64,000 nt of DNA from positions 5,579,894 to 5,643,893 of the forward strand of contig NZ_JAJOZC010000001.1 in assembly GCF_023701695.1 (NCBI RefSeq), given 5' to 3'. Positions 31,774 through 39,368 of this stretch are shown piece by piece (within the stretch, counting starts at the first letter, position 1; each line of letters opens with the position of its first letter). This DNA is from Streptomyces sp. RKAG290 (lineage in GTDB: Bacteria; Actinomycetota; Actinomycetes; Streptomycetales; Streptomycetaceae). The position numbers and the translations under genes are program-made. Under the pieces are notes generated by a model. It was not told the DNA's origin and searched no databases. It was given only the letters and a program-made list of their open reading frames with translations.

Positions 31774-34184
31774 TCAGCTCTCCTGGCGGGTCGGGCGGTG
31801 CAGCCAGGCGGGGCGTCGGGGCATGCTCCACCGGGCGGCCAGCGCGGCTCGCCGCTCCGAGACCGCCCACACCACTCGTACGGCCGATCGCGGTGCCACG
31901 ACTGCGCGGATCCGGGCGAACCGCCGGGCTGCGGCCCGCAGCCCGGCCCGTACCGCCTGCACATCCTCCGACAGGCCGGCGGCCGGCCGCGGCTCCGGCG
32001 CATAGAGCACCTGCTCCACGGCGCCCGCCACCCGGTGCACCGCCGCAGCGCCGTCGGTGCCGAGGTGCCCCAGCCGCACGATGCGCGCCGCGGCCTTGCG
32101 CGGCGTCCGGGACTCGTCCGGCTCGATGCCGTGGTCCCATGCCGTGTCGGTGATCTCCCGCCAGGCCGCCAGCGTCCTCGCGGTGGCGTCGCCCGGGGTA
32201 CGGCCTGCGGAGAAGCTCAGCCGCCGCGCCCGCACCCGGACGCGCCAGAGCAGTGGCAGCAACGGCAGCAGCAGCACGAGCACGACCACCAGCACCACTC
32301 CCAGCACGGTGCTCGTCGGCGTCCCCGAATCCGTCGGCCCCACGGCTCCCGGCGCCACCGTGCTGCCGCACTCGCCCTGCCTGCGCTGCTGCGCCGGGCA
32401 GCTGTCCGAGGCGGACGGTGCGACCGGCGTCGCGGCCGAGGCGCCCGTCCGGGGGCGGCCGGATCGGCCGTGTCGCCGGAAGGAGCGTCCGGCAGCGTGT
32501 ACGACGGCGCGCTGCCACGCGACGGCGTCGGCTCGAAGCGGGTCCAGCCGACACCCTCGAAATACAGTTCCGGCCACGCGTGCGCATCGCGCAGCCCGAC
32601 CGAGGACGAACCGTCCGACTGCACGGTTCCGGGGGTGAAGCCCACGGCGACCCGGGCCGGAATCCCGAGCGTCCGGGCCATCGCGGCCATCGTGAAGGAG
32701 AAGTGGACGCAGAAGCCTCGCTTGTCCTTCAGGAAGCGGCCGATCGCCGCGCTGCCGGTGCCCGAGTTCACCGAGGTGTCGTAGGCGAACCCGCCCTCCG
32801 AGGCGAAGTAGTTCTGCAGCTTCACCGCCTGCTCGTAGGCGTTTCCGGCGCCCTTCGTCACCTTGTCGGCCGTCTCCTTGACCACCTTCGGCAGTGAGCC
32901 GGGCACCTGGGTGTACTCGCGCTGGAGGGTGGCCGGGGCCGGGCCCGCGTCGGCGAGCTGGTCCGCCGTCGGCTGCACCTGGAGGCTGGAGACCTCGTAC
33001 CGCGCGCCGCCGGTCGTCTCCCCGTCGTCACCGACGAGGGTGCGTCCCTGTGGTTCGTACCGCCAGCGTCCGCCGACCCTGACCTCGGTCGCCGGGTAGG
33101 GGAGCGGCAGATAGGTCTGCTGATACGAAGAGGAGGCGGAGATGTTCGACGTGATCTCTGTGACGGCGACGTCCGGGTCCAGGCCGTCCGGGCTCGGGAG
33201 CCGCTTCGGCACGTCCTTCAGCCGCCGGGTCGACGCCCGCCACTCGTTTCCGTTGAACTGGTCCAGCGCCAGGATTCGCAGGTAGAAGTCCTGCGGACTG
33301 GCCGAGTTGGTGCGGTACGACATCACCTGCCGGTTGTCCGGCTGGTTGAGGTTGTTCTGCAGCGAGACCAGCGGGTTCACCGCGGAGATGGTGCCGCCAC
33401 CGCCGCCCTTGCCGTTGCCACCCCCCGTACCGGCCAGCAGACCGCTGTCGAGGGCGGGCAGCGCCGCGGGCACGACCAGCGCGATTCCCAGGGCCAGCGC
33501 GCCGATGCGCCGTCCCGTCCGCACCGGGGCGAGTGCCCCGCCGCCCGAGAAGTCGACACCGGCGGCCGGACCGCCCCTGGACCTGGACGCCCCGGCGAAG
33601 ACCCGCCCCCACTGGGAGAGGCGGTCGCGCCCCTCGGCCAGCAGAAGTATCAGATAGCCGCAGGCGGCCAGGAGGAACCACAGCCAGTCCGCGCCGCCGT
33701 CCGACAGCCCGGCAGCGACGGAGTACAGGGCCAGCAGGGGAAGCCCGGCCGGCGCGGCACTGCGGAACGTCACCGCCAGCACGTCCACCGCCAGCCCGAC
33801 CAGCAGCACACCGCCCACCAGCATCAGCCGGATACCGGCCGTGGCGGGCGCCGGGATGGCGTACCGCCCGACATCGTCGGCACCCGTCGTCAGCAGGTCC
33901 GCCAAGTGCTGCACGGCCTGCGGTCCGGGCAGGAAACCCGCCGGCGCCTGCTCCCTGGCGAACGCCACCGTCAGCAGCACCAGCATGACCAGCACCTGCG
34001 CGGCGACGGTCAGCAGCCGTGGCAGCGGCACCCGGCGGCCGAGCGCACCCACGCCGCACTGGATGGCCAGCAGGAACGCGGCCTGCAGAAGCCAGGTGAC
34101 CGGGTCCACCAGCGGCAGCATCGAACACGCCGCCATCAGCGTCGCCGCAAAGGCGCACAGCGCCAGCCGACCACGACCGCTCAT
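31774..34184 (-). pseudogene. TgpA-type transglutaminase membrane protein (DUF3488-Transglut_core-DUF4129), frameshifted
   Basis: About 803 residues if repaired. The N-terminal half has some six to eight TM helices (DUF3488/TgpA), followed by an extracellular transglutaminase-like domain with nucleophile Cys492 in GFCVHFSFTMAAMAR and His535 in LRDAHAWPELYF. A final TM helix (VVLVVVLVLLLPLLPLLW) and a cytoplasmic DUF4129 tail end the protein. The frame breaks at five Cs on the minus strand (32451-32455); one more C joins DTADPAAP to RTGASAATPVAP and the rest of the conserved C-terminus. Sequencing error suspected. Downstream of moxR and DUF58, a conserved trio of unknown role, likely in envelope processing. 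Confidence 0.82.
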
Positions 34185-34193
34185 GAACGTCCC

Positions 34194-35579
34194 TCAAGAC
34201 CAACCACCGGAGAAACCTGTCGTGCCGCCCGATGCCCCGCCCGCGGTGGCGGACTGCGTCAGCGGTCCCAGCCGGCTCGCCTGCTGCCACAACCGGGCGA
34301 GATCCGTCCCGGGCGGCACCGCCACCGCCGTCCACCCCGACTCGCGCAGCAGCCGCAGCCCCTGCTCGGACACCGCCTCGGTGGCGGACGACTCGCCGTG
34401 CGCCCAGGCGGCGCTGTCCAGCACGAACGCGACGGCACCACCGCTGCGCTGCCGCATCCGGGCAGCCACCGCGGCCTGCTCCTCGTCCAGATCGCCGAAG
34501 AAGGCGACCAGCAGGCCCTCGTTGCCGCCGCGCAGCACGTCGTACGCACGTGAGAGACCGCCCCCGTCGGAGTGGTCGACCACGGCCAGGGTGTCCATCA
34601 TCAGTCCGGCCGAGTCCGCGGAGTTCTGGGTGGTGCCGGCGAAGCCGCCCGACCCCTCGCCCGGCACCGAACTGCCCTCGTCCGTCAGCAGCCGGACCGC
34701 GAAGCCCCGTTCCAGCATGTGCACCAGCGCGGAGGCCGCCCCGGAGACCGCCCACTCGAACGCCGAGTCGGGCCCCGTCCCCTCGTAGGCGGTCCGCCGG
34801 GTGTCCAGCAGCACCGTGCACCTGGCCCGCTGAGGCTGCTCCTCCCGGCGCACCATCAGCTCGCCGTAGCGCGCGGTGGAACGCCAGTGGACGCGGCGCA
34901 GATCGTCGCCGTGCCGGTAGCCGCGCGGGATCACGTCGTCCTCACCGGCCAGCGCCAGCGAGCGTTGCCGTCCCTCGCCGTATCCGGTGGCCTCGCCCGC
35001 CAGCCGCACCGGCGGCAGCGGCTCGGTCCGGGGGATGACCACGAGGGTGTCGTACGCGCTGAAGGAGCGCGTCAGCTCGCACATCCCGAACGGATCGCTC
35101 AGCCGCAGCTGCAAGGGCCCCAGCGGGTAGCGCCCCCGCAGATCCGACCGGACCCGGTAGGACACCTCGCGGCGGCCGCCCGCCTCCACCCGGTCCAGGA
35201 CGAACCTGGGCCGTGGCCCGAGTACGTAGGGCACCCGGTCCTGCAGCATCAGCAGACCCGTGGGCAGCCGCGAGATGTTGTCCATCCGCAGGTGGACCCG
35301 CGCCTCGCTGCCCGCGGGCACCCGGGACGGCGACAGCCGCCTGGTGCCCGCGACCCGGTAGCGGGTCCGGAAGAGCACTGTCGCGCAGACCAGGGGCAGC
35401 ACGGCCAGCAGCAGCCCCACGCGCAACAGATCCCCCTGGCCCAGTACATACGCGCAGACCGCGGCCGCGACCCCGGCCGCGAGGAAGGAGCGCCCGCGCG
35501 TCGTCAGTCCGCCCAGCGCGGCCCGCAGGCCGCCCTTGTCGTCGCTGTCGTCCATCGCGACGGCCCCCCCGGCGGCCAT
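34194..35579 (-). CDS. DUF58 protein (MoxR partner, vWA-like)
   Basis: A 461-residue protein: two adjacent TM helices (SFLAAGVAAAVCAYVLG; LLRVGLLLAVLPLVCATVL), a beta-rich domain, and the DUF58 block FEVR-like EDDVIPRGYRHGDDLRRVHWRST, followed by a vWA-like C-terminal domain (TVLLDTRRTAYEG). DUF58 proteins act with MoxR ATPases, probably in assembly of metal-dependent or envelope complexes. ATG 35579 overlaps the moxR stop as ATGA; ATG 35555 has the better ribosome site (G-run 8 nt upstream) and may be the true start. Confidence 0.85.
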   Translation of the reverse strand: MAAGGAVAMDDSDDKGGLRAALGGLTTRGRSFLAAGVAAAVCAYVLGQGDLLRVGLLLAVLPLVCATVLFRTRYRVAGTRRLSPSRVPAGSEARVHLRMDNISRLPTGLLMLQDRVPYVLGPRPRFVLDRVEAGGRREVSYRVRSDLRGRYPLGPLQLRLSDPFGMCELTRSFSAYDTLVVIPRTEPLPPVRLAGEATGYGEGRQRSLALAGEDDVIPRGYRHGDDLRRVHWRSTARYGELMVRREEQPQRARCTVLLDTRRTAYEGTGPDSAFEWAVSGAASALVHMLERGFAVRLLTDEGSSVPGEGSGGFAGTTQNSADSAGLMMDTLAVVDHSDGGGLSRAYDVLRGGNEGLLVAFFGDLDEEQAAVAARMRQRSGGAVAFVLDSAAWAHGESSATEAVSEQGLRLLRESGWTAVAVPPGTDLARLWQQASRLGPLTQSATAGGASGGTTGFSGGWS

Positions 35580-36628
35580 CAGAGCCGCCGTGCGCCGGGC
35601 TGCTGCCGACCGTCGTACCCGGCGCCCGGCTGATGCTGCGGCATCGGGGCGGCCGCACCGCCCGCCGCGGTCGGCACCGGTGTCTGCTGGAGGATCTCCA
35701 GCACGACCTGCTCGGCGGTACGGCGGTTCAGCTGGGCCTGCGCGGTCGGCAGCAGCCGGTGCGCGAGCACGGCGACGGCCAGCGCCTGCACGTCGTCGGG
35801 CAGGCAGTAGTCCCGGCTGCTCAGTGCCGCGGAGGCCTTCGCCGCGCGCAGCAGATGGAGGGTGGCACGCGGTGAGGCGCCGAGCCTGAGATCGGGATGA
35901 CTGCGGGTGGCCCCGACGAGCTGGACCGCGTACCGCCGGACGGCTTCGGCGACATGGACCGTGCGCACCGCCTCGATCAGCTTCACGATGTCGTGTGCGT
36001 GCGCCACAGGCTGCAGGTCGTCGAGCGGCGAGGCGCCGCCGTGCACGTCGAGCATCTGCAGCTCGGCCTCCGGGCTGGGATAGCCGATCGACACCCTGGC
36101 CATGAACCGGTCGCGCTGGGCCTCGGGCAGCGGATACGTGCCCTCCATCTCCACCGGGTTCTGGGTGGCCACGACCATGAAGGGGTCCGGCAGCTCGTAG
36201 CTGTGACCGTCGATCGTGACCTGGCGCTCCTCCATCGACTCCAGCAGCGCGGACTGGGTCTTGGGCGAGGCGCGGTTGATCTCGTCGCCGATCACGATCT
36301 GGGCGAAGATCGCGCCGGGTTTGAACTCGAACTCGCGGCGCTGCTGATCGAAGATGGACACCCCGGTGATGTCCGAGGGCAGCAGGTCGGGTGTGAACTG
36401 GATGCGCCGCACCGAGCAGTCGATGGACCGCGCCAGCGCCTTGGCCAGCATGGTCTTGCCGACGCCGGGGACATCCTCGATCAGCAGATGTCCCTCGGCG
36501 AGCAGCACGGTCAGCGAGAGCCGTACGACCTCAGGCTTGCCCTCGATCACACCCTCCACCGACCTGCGCACCCGCTCCGCTGTCGTGGTCAGATCTGTGA
36601 GGCTCGCTCGATCGTCATAGGTCGTCAC
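35579..36628 (-). CDS. MoxR-family AAA+ ATPase
   Basis: A 349-residue AAA+ protein. Walker A EDVPGVGKTMLAKALA, Walker B IVIGDEINRASPKTQ, sensor VVATQNPVEMEGTYPLPEAQ with the arginine finger region following, and a C-terminal lid. A Pro/Gln-rich tail ends it. First gene of moxR-DUF58-tgpA; GTG 36628 follows GAGGAGG. Likely a chaperone acting on the DUF58 and TgpA partners. Confidence 0.9.
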   Translation of the reverse strand: MTTYDDRASLTDLTTTAERVRRSVEGVIEGKPEVVRLSLTVLLAEGHLLIEDVPGVGKTMLAKALARSIDCSVRRIQFTPDLLPSDITGVSIFDQQRREFEFKPGAIFAQIVIGDEINRASPKTQSALLESMEERQVTIDGHSYELPDPFMVVATQNPVEMEGTYPLPEAQRDRFMARVSIGYPSPEAELQMLDVHGGASPLDDLQPVAHAHDIVKLIEAVRTVHVAEAVRRYAVQLVGATRSHPDLRLGASPRATLHLLRAAKASAALSSRDYCLPDDVQALAVAVLAHRLLPTAQAQLNRRTAEQVVLEILQQTPVPTAAGGAAAPMPQHQPGAGYDGRQQPGARRL

Positions 36629-36870
36629 CCGGCCCTCCTCGGCCCTGCCCCACGCTCACCAGGAGCACGGGATTCCCCAGTCACGGGCCGATGCGCTTGT
36701 GCGGCCCGGCCCACCCCGAATACACGGACACCTCGGCGGACGAGGTCCGACGGGGTGTCACACCCGCATTCTTGTTGCCGTTACCGCTTCGTGTCACTCG
36801 CCTGTGGATAACTGGGGGCGATATGCCGGGTTGGGTGTGATTTTTGGTGCTCGGTGGAGTGCCCTCGGGG

Positions 36871-37434
36871 TCAGGAGACCGGAAGGATCTCGCGCAGCCG
36901 GCCGCTGGTCACGTCGAAGACGAAACCGCGCACGTCGTCGGTGTGCAGCAGGAACGGTGACGTGCGGACACGCTGCATCGACTGCCGCACGTCCTGGTCC
37001 GCGTCGCTGTAGGCCTCCACGGCCCAGACGGGACGCTGGCCGACCTCCGCCTCGAGCTCCTGCCGGAACTCCTCGGTGATCGATTCCATGCCGCAGTTCG
37101 TGTGGTGGATGAGTATCACGCTGCGGGTGCCGAGGGCCCGCTGGCTGATGGTCAGCGAGCGGATCACGTCGTCGGTGACCACGCCGCCCGCGTTGCGGAT
37201 GGTGTGGCAGTCACCCAGCGCCAGGCCGAGCGCCTTGTGCAGGTCGAGCCGGGCGTCCATGCAGGCGACCACGGCGACGCGCAGCACCGGCTTGGCGTCC
37301 ATGCCGGGGTCGCTGAACTCGGAGGCGTACTGACCGTTCGCCTCGACCAGGCGGTCGATGACCGTGTCACCGGTAGCGGCCTGGCCGGTGGCAGGGGCGG
37401 AGGGCTCGGCAGAGGAGTGCGCGGAAGTCGACAT
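36871..37434 (-). CDS. Beta-class carbonic anhydrase
   Basis: A 187-residue zinc enzyme interconverting CO2 and bicarbonate. Zinc ligands are in ACMDARLDL (C-x-D-x-R) and HHTNCGM (H-x2-C). The N-terminus is Ser/Ala-rich. ATG 37434 is chosen: the -10-like TAACGT (37442-37447) ends 7 nt upstream and no ribosome site is present, so the mRNA may be leaderless. It is divergent from the cell wall cluster. Confidence 0.9.
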   Translation of the reverse strand: MSTSAHSSAEPSAPATGQAATGDTVIDRLVEANGQYASEFSDPGMDAKPVLRVAVVACMDARLDLHKALGLALGDCHTIRNAGGVVTDDVIRSLTISQRALGTRSVILIHHTNCGMESITEEFRQELEAEVGQRPVWAVEAYSDADQDVRQSMQRVRTSPFLLHTDDVRGFVFDVTSGRLREILPVS

Positions 37435-37813
37435 GAAGACGACGTTAGCCCGCGTCGGCCGCCCCGGCGTGGTGTCGAAGGGGACAAAAAACGTCAACGG
37501 AGCTTGTTGTGAGGTAACCCACAAGCCTCACACTCGGTCACCCGGCCGGGTGAACAAAGGGAGGGCCGACGCGCTGCCGGGTTGATTGATCGGGAATCGA
37601 TCGAATGGCAGGGTGGACTAAAGTGACGGGAAGTTACCGACACCCTGCACATTCCGAAGTTTCCCCGTGTGCGCGGCGAACGTACGGCCCGGCCCTCTCC
37701 CGCTCGCCGGTCGGCCGACGCCACTTCCCCGGCGCCGGCGGACCTCCCCTTCTCGAGCGGGCGGGGACCAGGCCGTACGTGCAGCCACCCGGGACCTGAG
37801 CCTGAGAGGGCGC
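37435..37813. other. Regulatory gap between carbonic anhydrase and the dcw cluster
   Basis: A 379-bp region without a gene. It holds a perfect 16-bp palindrome TCACCCGGCCGGGTGA (37538-37553), a GTGAGG...CCTCAC repeat just upstream (about 37509-37531), a GATCG-N5-CGATC dyad near 37588-37602, and a -10-like TAAAGT (37619-37624). These should include the main dcw promoter; none can be assigned to a named regulator. Confidence 0.55.
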
Positions 37814-38779
37814 ATGAGCCAGACCCGACACGTCCCGGTGATGCTCCAGCGGTGCCTGGACCTGTTGGCCCCGGCTCTCGAGGCACCGGGCCCACAGCCC
37901 CCGGTGGTCGTCGACTGCACCCTGGGCCTCGGCGGACACAGCGAAGCACTGCTCTCCGCCTTCCCCACCGCCCGGCTGATCGCACTGGACCGGGACAAGG
38001 AGGCGTTGCGCCTCTCGGGTGAGCGCCTAGCCCCCTACGGCGACCGCGCCACCCTGGTGCACGCCGTCTACGACGAACTCCCCGAGGTGCTCGCCCGGCT
38101 CGGCGTCCCCAAGGTCCAGGGAATCCTGTTCGACCTCGGCGTCTCCTCCATGCAGCTGGACGAGGCCGACCGCGGCTTCGCGTACGCCCAGGACGCCCCG
38201 CTCGACATGCGCATGGACCAGACGACCGGCATCGGCGCGGCCGAGGTGCTCAACACCTACCCGCCGGGCGAACTGGTCCGCATCCTGCGGGCGTACGGCG
38301 AGGAGAAGCAGGCCAAGCGGATCGTCTCCGCCGTGGTGCGCGAGCGCGAGAAGGAACCCTTCAGCAACAGCGCCAGACTCGTCGAACTCATCCGTGACTC
38401 GCTGCCGCAGGCCGCCAAGCGCACCGGCGGCAACCCCGCCAAGCGCACCTTCCAGGCGCTGCGCATCGAGGTCAACGGCGAGCTCACCGTGCTGGAGCGG
38501 TCGATCCCGGCCGCCGTGCGGAGCCTCGCCGTCGGCGGGCGCATCGCCGTTCTCTCGTACCACTCGCTGGAGGACCGGCTGGTCAAGCAGGTGCTCGCGG
38601 CAGGGGCCGCCAACACCGCCCCGCCCGGGCTGCCGGTCGTGCCCGAGCGGTACCAGCCCCGGCTGAAGCTGCTGACCCGGGGCGCGGAACTGCCCACCGA
38701 GGAGGAGGTCGCCGAGAACCGGCGCGCCGCCCCCGCCCGGCTGCGCGGGGCCCAGCGGATCCGCGCGGAGGAGCGATGA
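37814..38779 (+). CDS. rsmH: 16S rRNA (cytosine(1402)-N4)-methyltransferase
   Basis: A 321-residue SAM methyltransferase (MraW). Motif I VVDCTLGLGGHSEALL, DRDKEAL, FDLGVSSMQLDEADRGFA, and the C-terminal block RIAVLSYHSLEDRLVKQ. First gene of the division and cell wall cluster; mraZ is absent. ATG 37814 gives the conserved RHVPVML N-terminus; the open frame continues upstream without support. Confidence 0.95.
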   Translation: MSQTRHVPVMLQRCLDLLAPALEAPGPQPPVVVDCTLGLGGHSEALLSAFPTARLIALDRDKEALRLSGERLAPYGDRATLVHAVYDELPEVLARLGVPKVQGILFDLGVSSMQLDEADRGFAYAQDAPLDMRMDQTTGIGAAEVLNTYPPGELVRILRAYGEEKQAKRIVSAVVREREKEPFSNSARLVELIRDSLPQAAKRTGGNPAKRTFQALRIEVNGELTVLERSIPAAVRSLAVGGRIAVLSYHSLEDRLVKQVLAAGAANTAPPGLPVVPERYQPRLKLLTRGAELPTEEEVAENRRAAPARLRGAQRIRAEER

Positions 38780-38832
38780 GCTCCCGGCGCCCGGGCGCCC
38801 GCACCGCGGCCAGGGACGAGGCGGCGCGGTGA
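38776..38832 (+). CDS. 18-codon micro-ORF coupling rsmH to ftsL
   Basis: ATG 38776 overlaps the rsmH stop (ATGA) and the ORF's own TGA overlaps the ftsL GTG (GTGA), so it tiles the gap exactly. It encodes MSSRRPGARTAARDEAAR, very basic. GGAGGAG lies 2 nt before the ATG. It may be a coupling ORF, or evidence that ftsL really starts here if one base is missing. Not recognised as a known peptide. Confidence 0.4.
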   Translation: MSSRRPGARTAARDEAAR

Positions 38833-39364
38833 GCAAACCGGCCGGACAGCTGAAGGGGCGCGCCGCACGGCTGACCCGGCTGATGCCGTCCGGGCCGAGC
38901 AATGCCGCCCGGACCCCGTTCGTCCTGCTGGTCGTCCTGCTCCTCGGCGGGGGCCTGATCACCCTGCTGCTGCTGAACTCCGCGCTCAACGAAGGATCGT
39001 TCCGGCTGAGCGAGCTGAAGAAGCGCACCACCGACCTCACCGACGAGCAGCAGGCGCTCCAGCGCGACGTCGACAGCTCCGCCGAGCCCGACGCCCTGGC
39101 GCGGCGCGCCCGGGAACTGGGCATGGTCCCCGGCGGCAGCCCCGCGTTCCTCGACCTCGACGGCACCGTCCGCGGCGTGCCCTCCGCCGCCACCGCGGCG
39201 CCGACCGTCGCACCGCCGCCGACGACAGTGCAGCCGCCGCAGCCCCCCGTGGCCGCGGCGCCGCCCACCGTCCCGTCCGGCCCGGCGCCTTCGGGTGCCG
39301 CGGCCGGGCCGAACCCCTCCCGCGTACCCCGGCAGTACAGCCCTCCACGAGCCCCGGCAGGTGA
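38829..39364 (+). CDS. ftsL: Cell division protein FtsL (3' end of frame uncertain)
   Basis: A bitopic divisome protein: basic N-terminus, one TM helix (FVLLVVLLLGGGLITLLLL, about residues 31-49), a short leucine-zipper-like region SELKKRTTDLTDEQQALQRD, then a Pro/Ala-rich tail. As sequenced there is no stop and the frame runs on into FtsI (846 codons). TGA 39362 is out of frame by the amount one missing base would cause, and the last 15 codons have better third-position GC in that other frame. I therefore place the likely natural end at 39364. GAGG precedes GTG 38829. Confidence 0.7.
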
Positions 39365-39368
39365 CGCA

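Noticed and set aside
31412..32005. 197-codon plus-strand ORF overlapping the TgpA 3' end
   Set aside because: It runs through a terminator hairpin and extremely GC-rich sequence, has no recognisable domain and is antisense to DUF4129.
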